Source of the DNA: Streptacidiphilus sp. P02-A3a
GTDB lineage: Bacteria > Actinomycetota > Actinomycetes > Streptomycetales > Streptomycetaceae
Assembly (NCBI RefSeq): GCF_014084105.1
Contig: NZ_CP048289.1
Span: 6,953,922 to 7,017,921, forward strand
Length of the DNA: 64,000 nucleotides
Reading direction: 5' to 3'
Of the stretch, positions 26,442 through 35,206 are shown piece after piece. Position numbers and translations under genes: made by a program. Every line of letters begins with the position of its first letter. Within the stretch, counting starts at the first letter, position 1. Under the pieces are notes generated by a model. That model ran no database searches and was not told the DNA's origin. It saw nothing but the letters and a program-made list of their open reading frames with translations.

Positions 26442-26857
26442 GACGCCTCGATCCCAGGATGGCCGGGCAGCGGCACCGCGACAGCCGTGGTCCGGTGCCG
26501 CCGTGCGCGTGTCCCCTGTGGCGGAAGAATGGAACAGGACAGAGGTAGCTGCCCGGCTCCGCGCCGTTGTGCCCGCATGGGCCCGCGAAGTCGGACGGCA
26601 CCCTCACAGGAGCCACCGCGGGGGCGAGGAATCGTCCGCCCGCACGAAGGCACCTGAGTACTGCCGCATAGCCACGTCGGGTCTGGGACGTCACTGCCAC
26701 AATAACGCGCTTGTCCCCCGACGACCACGGTCCTGGACATCGGGGCCCACTGATCGGACCCGGGTACCGGTGCCTGGGAATCGGGATCGATGTCGCCGGC
26801 CACCGCCGACCGGGGATCGCAGGTTCTGCGGGTTCAGTGCTTGGGTTCAGTGCTTGA
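26442..26857. other. 416-nt stretch without a recognisable gene
   Basis: Lies between the divergent STAS operon and a truncated TetR gene. Open frames on both strands have no start or family signature. Near the right end the 14-mer GGGTTCAGTGCTTG occurs twice in tandem with a 13-nt period (26830-26856), ending at the truncated TetR frame. Confidence 0.4.
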
Positions 26858-27376
26858 GCCCTGCTCGACGGCGTCGCCGAGACCGTCCTCGACCAGCTCC
26901 AAGTGGACCCCACCGACCCCGACTGGGTCTCCCAACTGCGCACCGTCGCCCGCAACTACCGCCGTCTCGCCCTCGACCACCCGCACGCCGTGCCGCTGCT
27001 GGTCACCCGCCCCCTGGCCACCCCGCTGGCCCTACGTCCCCCCGGCACCCTGCGTCCGCTGGAAGCCGTCCTCGCCCTCCTCGGCCGTGCCGGATTCAGC
27101 GGAACCAATGCCCTGCACATCTACCGCGCCCTGTTCGGATTCCTCCACGGCCATGTTCTCAACGAACTCCAGGAACTCGTCGACAATCCCGAGGAGACCG
27201 ACGACCTCCTACGCCTCGGCCTGCACCGGCTATCCATCCGGGAATTCCCTCTGCTGCGCGGCCTTGCCTCGACGCTGGCCAGCTACGACGGCGCCGCCGA
27301 ACTCGAACGCGGCCTGGACATCCTCATGGCCGGATTGGCCACCACCCTGGCACCCACCCTGGCACCCACCCCATAG
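26858..27376 (+). pseudogene. TetR regulator missing its DNA-binding domain
   Basis: The frame opens after a TGA at 26855 with ALLDGVAETVLDQLQVDPTD, which corresponds to the residues just after the helix-turn-helix in TetR_C_1-type regulators, and continues through a full ligand domain (LALDHPHAVPLLVTRPLA, ALFGFLHGHVLNELQEL, LERGLDILMAGLA). The helix-turn-helix and start are absent. A GTG at 26903 could start a 157-residue protein, but it would lack DNA binding. The breakpoint carries the tandem 13-nt repeat, suggesting a deletion by slipped or recombined repeats. Confidence 0.7.
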
Positions 27377-27433
27377 CGCCCCACAGCGGCAGTACGCAGG
27401 CACCGGTGTACCCGCACGACCAGGGGGCCTCGG

Positions 27434-27574
27434 GCCCGGGTCGACATCCTTGTGCGGACGGCTCTGCCCACCGAGGAGAGCGTCAACTCCCCCGCCGCCG
27501 TCCCCGAGCCACACCTCAGCACCCCGCGCCCCCAGAGCCCTGATCACAGCCAACGCGTTTGCAGCATCCATCAT
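27434..27574 (-). pseudogene. Fragment of a nucleotidyltransferase-type resistance gene
   Basis: About 47 residues starting MMDAANALAVIRALGARG and continuing GGVDALLGGQSRPHKDVD match the start and metal-site region of small nucleotidyltransferases of the lincosamide/aminoglycoside-modifying type (WGVDALLG, RPHxDxD). The conserved Gly-Gly-Trp is altered (GGGGVD) and the frame loses similarity after DVDPG. Recognition is from pattern memory. Confidence 0.4.
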
Positions 27575-27691
27575 CACGCCGGTATCGCCACAAAACCGAC
27601 GGCTGCCGCGAGATGTACCTGGCCAACGCTCTGGGACAAGCGCAGCGTCCCGGAGTAGCACCCGTCTCGTGGTGCGGGGTGAGGCGCGGCC

Positions 27692-27841
27692 TCAGTCATC
27701 CGCGGCCTCCTCCCGCTCAAGTGCGCGGACCAGGGCCGCGAACCCTGCGTCGACCCCGTCCACGGACCCCCCGGTGCGCCAGTGCACCAGGAAGCCGCGC
27801 AGTACCGCGCGGATCATAGCCCGCCTGTCCTTCGAGGTCAC
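27692..27841 (-). CDS. Small hypothetical protein
   Basis: 49 residues from a GTG at 27841 (alternative ATG at 27817), 19 nt after the stop of the 503-aa gene. The sequence RAVLRGFLVHWRTGG followed by FAALVRALEREEAADD looks like a folded helical peptide with an acidic tail. No family recognised. If real it is the last gene of the dioxygenase operon. Confidence 0.4.
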   Translation of the reverse strand: MTSKDRRAMIRAVLRGFLVHWRTGGSVDGVDAGFAALVRALEREEAADD

Positions 27842-27860
27842 GCTGCATGGTCCGACGCCC

Positions 27861-29372
27861 TCACCCGGTCGATCCCCGACGGCGGCCCGACAGGATCGGG
27901 TCGGTGGATTCGACGGCCACGTATGTCTCGGCTGTCCTCGCCTCCAACAGCCCGCCTCTGGCTTCCGGCCGCTCCACCACGACGGGAGCGCCGCGCAGGA
28001 GCCCGGCTGGCACCTCCTGGGTCGCGTACGCGCGGGCCATCTCCCGCTTGGCCGTCACCAATCGCTCGTCCTCGCGCTCGTAGAAGGTGCGCCGCGCCTC
28101 ACGACTCATCTCCTCGCGCTCCTCGTCGTCCCCACGCCGCACCAGGAACGGATCCGCGGGGAACAGGGGCTCCTCCGCCGGGACCTCTGCCTGCACCTGG
28201 TGCAGACGGGCGCAGGCCGCGTACAGGCCACGCGACAGGCCCAGGTGAAGACCGATGCCGGGGATACGCCCAACCACGAACTCCCTTACCGGGCTCTCCT
28301 GTTCCCGGACCCACTCGTAGGGCAGCTCTCCGTCCAGCACCATCCGGCGCAGCTCGTGGGTACCGGCATCCCGCTCCACCGGCCTGATCGCGCTCCTCCG
28401 CACGAACGGTGCAGCCAGATCCGCCTCCGTGTCCGCGAGCGGGACGACCCGCAGATCCTGCACCGCTCCGAACGCCAGGGCGCGGAAGACCAGCAGCTGG
28501 TCCCGGGCGACGCTGAGCAGCTCGTCGGGGAGCTCGTCCAGCGGTGGTACCCCACCGCCGCTCGGGGGGTTGGGCAGGGAGTGGACGCCGCCGCCCGGGG
28601 ACGGGCCGACGAGGGCGGTGTGCACCATCATGACGAGGTGGTCGTCCTCCCAGCGGCCGGGCTCCGGCAGTACCGTTCCGCAGAGCACCTGCCGGTGCGG
28701 GACGGCCAGCTCCGCCGTTGCCTGGTTCAACTGCCACTGTCCGTCGCGCATGTCACCCGCCCCCAGCGACTTGCGCGCCTTGGCCTCGATCAGCCATGGC
28801 AGTGCCTCGGCCAGGTGGTTGCCGTAGAGATCCGGGAGCTTCTTCGTCGGGTCCGCCAGTTCGGGGATCCCGCACGCCTCCAGGTGCACGGTGGCCGGCA
28901 GCCCCGCCATGCCGACGGTCAGCCACTGGGCCATCGTCATGCCGAGGTGGTAGCCGAAGGCGGCGTGGGCGCTGCGCTCCGTGCCGTGGCGGTAGACGGC
29001 GTTCACGAAGAGACGCCGTCCCGCCGCTCCGTCGGGTGCCGTGACGTCCTTGAGCGACAGGTACGCCTGCAACGGAGCGACGCGGGCGATGAGTTCGTTG
29101 ACGGCGAACGCCGGCGTCCTGCGCAGCCAGGGTGCCAGGTCGCGGCCGGCGCTGGTCGCCGCCGTCACGAGCTGCCGCCACGTGGTCGTCACCAGGTACT
29201 CGCCGTCCGCCGGGAGTGCGGCGGCCGTCGGCCACGGCTGCACGGCCTTGGGCGCCTTCCGGCGGTCCCACTTCGCCAGCACCCCGTCGGAGCGCACGCG
29301 GACCGGGATGTCGAGAGCGTCGGCCAACGCGAAGGTGAAGTCTGCGGCATCGGGAGGAGGGATCATCGCCAT
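27861..29372 (-). CDS. Uncharacterised 503-aa protein of the dioxygenase operon
   Basis: The ATG at 29372 gives MAMIPPPDAADF; the frame continues far upstream but those residues are antisense artefacts of the neighbouring gene. I do not recognise the family. Visible features: mostly soluble, a conserved-looking central block (FVNAVYRHGTERSAHAAFGYHLGMTMAQWL) from about residue 140, a Gly/Pro-rich break near 290 (GGGVHSLPNPPSGGGVPP), and a charged C-terminus (DEEREEMSREARRTFYERE). No signal peptide or membrane helix. It follows the dioxygenase and IucA/IucC-like genes in the same direction, suggesting a shared pathway; that is inference from order alone. Confidence 0.7.
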   Translation of the reverse strand: MAMIPPPDAADFTFALADALDIPVRVRSDGVLAKWDRRKAPKAVQPWPTAAALPADGEYLVTTTWRQLVTAATSAGRDLAPWLRRTPAFAVNELIARVAPLQAYLSLKDVTAPDGAAGRRLFVNAVYRHGTERSAHAAFGYHLGMTMAQWLTVGMAGLPATVHLEACGIPELADPTKKLPDLYGNHLAEALPWLIEAKARKSLGAGDMRDGQWQLNQATAELAVPHRQVLCGTVLPEPGRWEDDHLVMMVHTALVGPSPGGGVHSLPNPPSGGGVPPLDELPDELLSVARDQLLVFRALAFGAVQDLRVVPLADTEADLAAPFVRRSAIRPVERDAGTHELRRMVLDGELPYEWVREQESPVREFVVGRIPGIGLHLGLSRGLYAACARLHQVQAEVPAEEPLFPADPFLVRRGDDEEREEMSREARRTFYEREDERLVTAKREMARAYATQEVPAGLLRGAPVVVERPEARGGLLEARTAETYVAVESTDPILSGRRRGSTG

Positions 29373-29389
29373 GCAGGGAGCCTGCCAGA

Positions 29390-29656
29390 TCACTCTGCGA
29401 GCGGGCCGAGCGGGCCGAGCGGGCCCGCAACTCGGCCTCCTCCACTCCCGCTGTCCGCCGATCGGGCAAGGTGTCCCCGCACCCCAGGGGCCGGGTGTGC
29501 CGCGGCCACGGCGGGCGGGGACAGCGGTGACGTCAGCCCGGCCGCGACGACGACGGCGAGCGTGGCTCGCCGGAGAGGGGAACGCCACCCGCGATTGCCG
29601 TACCGACCGGAGATCCCCGGCCCCATTTCCCGCATTTCCCGCATTTCCCGCCGCAC
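29390..29656 (-). CDS. Possible small secreted protein
   Basis: Up to 88 residues, opening with MRREMREMREMG, encoded by a 9-bp triplicate repeat (CGCATTTCC units at 29622-29650), then a basic patch and a plausible signal sequence (RATLAVVVAAGLTSPLSPPAVAAAH) with AAA-type cleavage site. The mature part would be under 40 residues. It fills the 305-nt gap between two operon genes. The start among the repeated ATGs is unclear and it may be noncoding. Confidence 0.35.
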   Translation of the reverse strand: MRREMREMREMGPGISGRYGNRGWRSPLRRATLAVVVAAGLTSPLSPPAVAAAHPAPGVRGHLARSADSGSGGGRVAGPLGPLGPLAE

Positions 29657-29677
29657 CTGTACGGTCCGGCGGGCCGG

Positions 29678-30898
29678 TCATCTCCACTGGGGCCGTCGGC
29701 CGGTGTTCACCAGGTTCCAGGCGCCGCGCGGGCGGAGCTCGTTGTCGTAGTAGTAGACCGTGTCGGGCAGCAGGCCACGGTGCGCCTCGCCGGTCGCGGC
29801 GGTGAAGGCGCGCCGGGCGGCCGCGTGGAGCGCGTCCGGGGCCACCCCGAGACGCTCTCGGGCCAACCGCGCCAGGTAGTCCAGGGCGTGGTGGCCCATG
29901 AAGCTGTCGTAGGTGAGGCTGAAGACCTGGTTCGCCGGGAACGGGACGTCTTTGGAGATGACGCCGGTCGGCGGCAGGGACGTCAGGCCGTTGCGCGCGC
30001 GGAGCGCGGGGTCGACGTAGACGTCGCAGTCCCGATAGAGCACCTCGACCTCCCGCAGGTCCGGGGTGAAGGACAGCAGGGTGTTCTGGCCGTGCATCTC
30101 CAACGCGCAGCCTGTCTCCAGCGCGGCCCGCACCCACAGCTCGACCATCGGCTCCACGATCCGCTCCGCCAAGAGGCTCCCGGCCGGGCTGCCGCCCGCA
30201 GCGACGAGCTGTTCCACCAGGGACCGGCCGCCGGGCGCCTGGACGTCGTCCCCGTAGAGCGCGAAGAGTGGCACCGTGAACCTGTCGCCCGCCACGGTGG
30301 CCGGGGGGAGTTCGCGCACGATGAAGCCCCAGGCGTCGTCGCCGCTGCCGAAGACACCTCCGCAGACCTCGGCCAGGATCGGGAGACCCGCTCGGGTCAA
30401 CTCCTCGGCCGCCCAGAGCTGTGCCCTGATGACCGGCTCGCGCAGTCGACGGGTGAACCGCGACAGCCGCCGCGGGTAGTGGAGCTTGAGCAGGTGCTCG
30501 GGAACCGCTGTGCCGTCGACCGCCGAGACAAATACCGTTCTGCCGTTGGCCGATGGCACCACGTCGAACACGGGGCCGGGCTCCAGCGCCAACAGTTCCT
30601 CGCGGCCCACCAGCCCCGGGTAGCTGAGCGCGTCGGGGTGGACAGGCAGCAGGAAGCCGCCCGGAATCTGGTACAGGGCCGTCAGCCCGGACGGGATGCC
30701 GCTGGTCAGCAGGGAACCCGCCGCCCATGGAACGTGAAAGCTCGGGACCGCGAAGGACGGCGCCCCGAGCTGCGGATGGCACAGCGGCGAGATGTCCATG
30801 AAATCGGCACTGCTGCTGTACGTCCGCGTTCCGCCCCCGAGATAGCGCTCCGCGTGCCGCCAGAACGCCAAGGGACTGTCGGCGTCGTCAAGGTCCAC
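29678..30898 (-). CDS. IucA/IucC-like siderophore-synthetase-related protein
   Basis: 406 residues from a GTG at 30898. The stretch LKLHYPRRLSRFTRRL resembles the substrate/ATP region (K-x-S-x-x-I-TNxxR) of NRPS-independent siderophore (NIS) synthetases, and LEMHGQNTLLSF matches their HxQN active-site motif near residue 258; a later RDCDVYVDP takes the place of the RDxxG block. At 406 residues it is shorter than the usual 550-620, lacking part of the N-terminal subdomain, so it may be a compact variant. NIS enzymes adenylate a carboxylate and condense it with an amine or alcohol. It follows a 2-oxoglutarate dioxygenase gene by 66 nt. The family call is probable, not certain. Confidence 0.6.
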   Translation of the reverse strand: MDLDDADSPLAFWRHAERYLGGGTRTYSSSADFMDISPLCHPQLGAPSFAVPSFHVPWAAGSLLTSGIPSGLTALYQIPGGFLLPVHPDALSYPGLVGREELLALEPGPVFDVVPSANGRTVFVSAVDGTAVPEHLLKLHYPRRLSRFTRRLREPVIRAQLWAAEELTRAGLPILAEVCGGVFGSGDDAWGFIVRELPPATVAGDRFTVPLFALYGDDVQAPGGRSLVEQLVAAGGSPAGSLLAERIVEPMVELWVRAALETGCALEMHGQNTLLSFTPDLREVEVLYRDCDVYVDPALRARNGLTSLPPTGVISKDVPFPANQVFSLTYDSFMGHHALDYLARLARERLGVAPDALHAAARRAFTAATGEAHRGLLPDTVYYYDNELRPRGAWNLVNTGRRPQWR

Positions 30899-30964
30899 AC
30901 CATCCAGTATGTCCGTACACCGTCAACCTGAAACCACCTGGGAGGACCCGTACCAGGACAGGGG

Positions 30965-31984
30965 CTACCAGCGCGGGGAAGCGAAGCCTCCCCGGACCGC
31001 GCCGCTGCTCCGGTCGCGGTAGACGGCGGACATGGCCGGGCTCAGGGCGCGGCTGTTGGGGACCGAGAGCCACATCCGCAGCAGGTGCCGCTTGCGGTCC
31101 GGCTCGGGGAAGTCCTCGAATGCGGTGCGCGAGTGGTACACGATGTGGTTGTTGAGGAACTGGATGTCGCCGGGTGCGAATGTCGTGCTGAGGTGGAAGC
31201 GGGGGTCCGCGGCCAGGCGGTCGACCGCCGACATGGCCTCGATCTGAAGCTCGGTCAGCGCCGGCAGCTCGGGGAAGTCGGTGTACGCGGACAGGATGCG
31301 GGCCTTGATGTAGCGCGACGCGAACCTGCCCTTGAACTCGGTGTACAGCGGCTGCTGGTAGTACGGCAGCTCGCCGGCGCCCTGCTGACCCTCCCAGTTC
31401 CAGTAGAAGGGCTGGTAGAGCACCTCCAGGCAGTCCGGGCGGGTGGCGGCGATCTCGTTGCGGATCGCCACCGAGCTGACCGTCATGCTCAGTCCGCCGC
31501 GCTTCGCCGTCCGCAGCACCATCAGTGACACCACGTCGCTTGAGTCGGTGTGGAAGTCGAGGTGGTCGTTGGACATGTTGCCGCGACCGGTCGAGGAAGT
31601 CGCGCCACCGCCGACGTTCGTGACATCCCCCACCAGGTCGCCCCTGGCACTCTGGGCGACCGCCGTACCGAAGTACAGGCCCAGCCCCCGGTAGATGAGC
31701 CGCAGGTCGTCCATGGCGTAGTGCGGCGCGGGCAGTCCACGCAGGACCACCACGCCGCGGCCGTTCTCCAAGCGCTCCCGGACGTCCGTGACCAGGCCGT
31801 CGAAGCCGGGCAGCGGGAACGCCTCCTTGTCGAGGGCCTCCAAGGTGGCGCCGGCCCTGTGCGCCGAGCGCAGCGCAGAGTCGATCACGCCGATCTGCTT
31901 GTCGGTGAGTCGGACGGCCCACTCACGGGGGTCCGCCATGTCGGCAGCCAGCCAGTTCGCTGGGCCGTGGTACGCGTCGGTCAT
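30965..31984 (-). CDS. TauD/TfdA-family Fe(II)/2-oxoglutarate dioxygenase
   Basis: 339 residues; the ATG at 31984 has an excellent GGAGAGGG site, so the 61 upstream in-frame codons are not used. The iron-binding HxD is HTD at residues 145-147 (LDFHTDSSD), the distal His lies in NNHIVYHSRTAF, and the Arg that holds 2-oxoglutarate follows in KRHLLRMWLS. A loop with NVGGGATSSTGRGN precedes the HxD. The overall style is closest to clavaminate-synthase-like/TfdA hydroxylases acting on amino-acid-derived substrates. First gene of the minus-strand operon with the IucA/IucC-like and 503-aa proteins, and probably the tailoring hydroxylase of that pathway. Confidence 0.88.
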   Translation of the reverse strand: MTDAYHGPANWLAADMADPREWAVRLTDKQIGVIDSALRSAHRAGATLEALDKEAFPLPGFDGLVTDVRERLENGRGVVVLRGLPAPHYAMDDLRLIYRGLGLYFGTAVAQSARGDLVGDVTNVGGGATSSTGRGNMSNDHLDFHTDSSDVVSLMVLRTAKRGGLSMTVSSVAIRNEIAATRPDCLEVLYQPFYWNWEGQQGAGELPYYQQPLYTEFKGRFASRYIKARILSAYTDFPELPALTELQIEAMSAVDRLAADPRFHLSTTFAPGDIQFLNNHIVYHSRTAFEDFPEPDRKRHLLRMWLSVPNSRALSPAMSAVYRDRSSGAVRGGFASPRW

Positions 31985-32307
31985 GACCCTCTCCATTCCG
32001 GCTTCTGTGCGCTCCAGGCCAGATCCCGGTCCATGCCGCCGGTGCGGGCGTCGGCACTCCGGGCACACACCCAGGGTCGACCACTCCCGCTCAGCTGTCA
32101 CCCGTTCGGAACTGTTGCCCCGCGGCGCTTCCTCTGACTGGAGGACCTGCTGGAGTCGCCGCATCACCCCGGACGGGGGCCGGGGAGGACCGGCGCGCGT
32201 CCGGGCTCAGCGGGGCAGGTGGACGACGCCGACGGCGTGGTGGTTGCTGGAGGGGTCCGGATCGGTGTCCGGGCAGTCGGTCGACAGGGCTGTTTCGCCC
32301 GTTCGCG
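31985..32307. other. 323-nt intergenic stretch
   Basis: Divergent region between the dioxygenase operon and the epimerase cluster. It holds the dioxygenase ribosome site and presumably its promoter; no clear operator or hairpin was seen. Confidence 0.4.
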
Positions 32308-32382
32308 TTGCCGCGGTTGCTGCCGACAAGCGACCGCGAGAAGGACGTCGAGACCCTGACCCGGCTCCATCAGAGCACCGTC
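32308..32382 (+). pseudogene. Integrase N-terminal relic
   Basis: The short frame LLPTSDREKDVETLTRLHQ resembles the DKDVEILALRHQ block near the start of rve-type transposases of streptomycetes, then degenerates. It belongs to the same broad family as the C-terminal fragment at 45195-45611, but the two are 13 kb apart. Confidence 0.35.
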
Positions 32383-32524
32383 CGGCGCTTCGCGTCGGGG
32401 CCCGGACCGTGCCGTGAGCTGTGCGGACCGGGCGGGAGTGTCGATGTGTGCTGCGCTTACGAGTCCCTGACGCTGCGTCGGGGTGGAGGGCAGCACGGGT
32501 CCGCTGCGTCTATTGTGCCCGAGT

Positions 32525-33583
32525 ATGGACGTACTCCTCACCGGCGGGGCCGGTTTCATTGGGTCGGCGATCGCCGCCCGGCTCGCTGCGGCGGGTCACC
32601 GTGTTCGGGTGCTCGACGCGCTGCTGCCGGCCGTGCACCCGGCGGGCGGTGTGCTCAATCTGCCGGACGGCGTCGAGTTCATCCGTGGCGACGTGCGTGA
32701 CGGGGAGACCGTCGAGCGGGCGCTGCGCGGGGTGACGGCGGTCTGCCACCAGGCGGCGATGGTGGGCCTCGGCCTGGACCTGGACGACGCGCCCGACTAC
32801 GTCGGCTGCAACGACCTGGGGACGGCGGTGCTGCTCGCGGCGATGGCGCGGGCGAAGGTGACGGAGCTCGTGCTGGCCGGGTCGATGGTCGTCTACGGAG
32901 AGGGGAGCTACCGCTGCGCCGAGCACGGTACGGTCGCGCCTGGGCCCCGGCGGACCGCCGACCTGAGTGCCGGGCGGTTCGAGCCGCCGTGCCCCCGCTG
33001 CGGGGAGCCGCTGGAACCGTGTCTGGTTGAAGAGGACACCGCGCCCGACCCGCGTAACGTCTATGCGGCGAGCAAGGTCGCCCAGGAGCACCTGGCGTCG
33101 GCCTGGGCGCGGGCCAGCGGCGGGCGGGTCATCGTGCTGCGGTACCACAATGTCTACGGACCCGGCATGCCGCGCGACACCCCGTATGCGGGGGTGGCCT
33201 CGATCTTCCGGTCCGCTGTCGCGCGCGGCGAGGCGCCCAGGGTGTTTGAGGACGGTGGTCAGCGCCGTGACTTCGTTCATGTCGCGGACGTGGCCGAGGC
33301 GAACCTGGCCGCGTTGCGGGCCCTGGCCGGCCGTGAGCCGGGCACCTTCCGCTGCTACAACGTGGGTAGCGGCCAGGTGCACACGGTCGGCGAGATGGCA
33401 GCCGCCCTGGCCTTGGCCGGTGGCGGCCGGCCGCCGGTGGTGACCGGCCAGTACCGGCTGGGCGATGTCCGCCACATCACCGCCGACTCGCGGCGGCTGA
33501 GAGAGGAACTGGCATGGCGCCCCGAGGTGGCGTTCGAGGACGGCATGGCGGACTTCGCCCATGCGCCCCTGCGCGGCGAGTGA
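32525..33583 (+). CDS. NAD-dependent epimerase/dehydratase
   Basis: 352 residues from the ATG at 32525 (MDVLLTGGAGFIGSAI), with the dinucleotide-binding TGGAGFIGS. The catalytic Tyr and Lys lie in NVYAASKVAQEH, with a Ser/Thr supplied by GSMVVYGEG. An insert with four cysteines (RCAEHG, PPCPRCGEPLEPC, residues about 136-177) could hold zinc and is seen in a subset of extended SDRs. The fold acts on nucleotide sugars. It is followed by a glycosyltransferase, a methyltransferase and a membrane glycosyltransferase on the same strand, so it probably makes or remodels the sugar used by that cluster; the exact sugar is unknown. Confidence 0.85.
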   Translation: MDVLLTGGAGFIGSAIAARLAAAGHRVRVLDALLPAVHPAGGVLNLPDGVEFIRGDVRDGETVERALRGVTAVCHQAAMVGLGLDLDDAPDYVGCNDLGTAVLLAAMARAKVTELVLAGSMVVYGEGSYRCAEHGTVAPGPRRTADLSAGRFEPPCPRCGEPLEPCLVEEDTAPDPRNVYAASKVAQEHLASAWARASGGRVIVLRYHNVYGPGMPRDTPYAGVASIFRSAVARGEAPRVFEDGGQRRDFVHVADVAEANLAALRALAGREPGTFRCYNVGSGQVHTVGEMAAALALAGGGRPPVVTGQYRLGDVRHITADSRRLREELAWRPEVAFEDGMADFAHAPLRGE

Positions 33584-33823
33584 GCGGTGCTGCCCTGCTC
33601 CCCTGCCCCGCTGCGCCACTGCCCCGCTGCGCTGAATGGAGCAGGCGGGCAGTCAGCGGGAGCCCTCTGCGGGGTGGTCCGCGCCGCCGACTGCTGGCGG
33701 GCGGATTTCTTGTCATGCCAAGCGCCTTCGCAGCGTGCGGTGGCCGCGCCGGGTCGATCTCCGTAGGACTTCCGTAAGGTTGTCATGCGGCATTTGTCCG
33801 CCTGGTACTCATAGCGTTGCCGC

Positions 33824-35206
33824 ATGACAGATTTCCCCCCGAGATCCGTGCCCGAATCCGTGGATGTCGTGCTGCCCTGCCTGGACGAGGCGGCGGCGCT
33901 GCCGTGGGTGCTGGAGCGGATGCCGGACGGCTACCGCGCGATCGTGGTGGACAACGGTTCGAGCGACGGCTCGGCGGAACTGGCCCGCTCGCTGGGCGCG
34001 CTGGTGGTGACCGAGCCACGGCGCGGCTTCGGTGCGGCCTGCCACGCCGGGCTGCTGGCGGCGACCGCCGAGTACGTGTGCTTCTGCGACTGCGACGCCT
34101 CACTCGACCCGGCCGAGCTGCCCCGCCTGGTCGCCGCGGTCCGCGAGGGCACGGCCGACCTGGTACTGGGACGCCGCCGCCCGACCGGCCGTGGTGCCTG
34201 GCCGGTACACGCCCGGCTGGCCAACGCCGAGCTGGCCCGAAGGCTGCGTGCCCGCACCGGCGCGGACCTGCACGACCTCGGTCCGATGCGGGCCGCGCGC
34301 CGGGACCGGCTGCTGGACCTGGGGCTGGGCGACCGCCGTTCCGGCTACCCGCTGGAGATGGTGCTCTCCGGCGCCGCCGCCGGGATGCGCATCACCGAAC
34401 AGGACGTCGGCTACCGGCCGCGCGCCGGACGCTCCAAGGTCACCGGCACCCTGCGCGGCACGCGGCAGGCGATCCACGACATGCGCGCGATCCTCGCCGC
34501 GCGCCCGGCCACGCTGCTGGTCATCGCCAAGTCCCCGCAGCCAGGACGCGTGAAAACCCGGCTGACGCCGGTCTGCACCCCCGAGCAGGCCGCCCGGCTC
34601 GCCCAGGCGGCGCTGGTGGACACCCTCGCCACCCTGGCCCGGGTACCGGCCGGACGGCGGGTCCTGGTCCTGGACGGCCCGCCGGGACGCTGGCTGCCGC
34701 CTGGCTGGGAGGTGGTACCCCAGAGCGGCGGCGGACTGGACGCCCGACTGGCTGCCGCCTTCGCCTCGGTGTCCGAGGGCGACGACAGTCCACCCGCGCT
34801 GCTGGTCGGCATGGACACCCCGCACCTGCGGGCGCAAACGCTCGCCGAAGCGCTCTCCCCGGCGGGCAGGGCCGGGACCGACGCCTGGTTCGGACCGGCC
34901 ACGGACGGCGGCTTCTGGGCGTTCGGCCTGGCCCGGCCGAACGCGGCCCTGGCCCGCCGACTGCTGCTCGGTGTGCCGATGTCCACCCCGTCCACGGGCG
35001 CGGGGCTGTACGCCCGGCTCGCCGGAGCGGGTCTACGGGTCGCGCCCCTGCCCGCACTCAACGACGTGGACACGGTCGCCGACGCCACCGAAGTCGCCGC
35101 GCTCGCTCCGGGCAGCCGGTTCGCGCGGACCTGGCGCGTCGTCACCGCACCCGCCGCGGAAACCGACGCGTCGGTTCATCCCACGGTGCGGGGAGCCGCC
35201 GGGTGA
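33824..35206 (+). CDS. Glycosyltransferase family 2 fused to a DUF2064 domain
   Basis: 460 residues from the ATG at 33824. Residues about 10-225 are a GT-A fold: VVLPCLDEAAALPWVL, VVDNGSSDGS, and the DxD-like metal site CDCDASLDP. Residues about 230-450 match DUF2064 (TIGR04282 glycosyltransferase A-like): LLVIAKSPQPGRVKTRL, GMDTPHLRAQTL, DAWFGPATDGGFWAFGL, and ALNDVDTVADATEV. DUF2064 proteins are nucleotidyltransferase-like and often sit beside GT2 enzymes; here the two are one polypeptide. Its stop overlaps the GTG of the next gene by 4 nt, so the two are translationally coupled. It probably adds a sugar to a lipid or secondary-metabolite carrier. Confidence 0.9.
   Translation: MTDFPPRSVPESVDVVLPCLDEAAALPWVLERMPDGYRAIVVDNGSSDGSAELARSLGALVVTEPRRGFGAACHAGLLAATAEYVCFCDCDASLDPAELPRLVAAVREGTADLVLGRRRPTGRGAWPVHARLANAELARRLRARTGADLHDLGPMRAARRDRLLDLGLGDRRSGYPLEMVLSGAAAGMRITEQDVGYRPRAGRSKVTGTLRGTRQAIHDMRAILAARPATLLVIAKSPQPGRVKTRLTPVCTPEQAARLAQAALVDTLATLARVPAGRRVLVLDGPPGRWLPPGWEVVPQSGGGLDARLAAAFASVSEGDDSPPALLVGMDTPHLRAQTLAEALSPAGRAGTDAWFGPATDGGFWAFGLARPNAALARRLLLGVPMSTPSTGAGLYARLAGAGLRVAPLPALNDVDTVADATEVAALAPGSRFARTWRVVTAPAAETDASVHPTVRGAAG

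Noticed and set aside
28429-30931. Plus-strand frames opposite the dioxygenase operon
   Set aside because: Antisense shadows; the minus-strand frames show conserved motifs and good ribosome sites.
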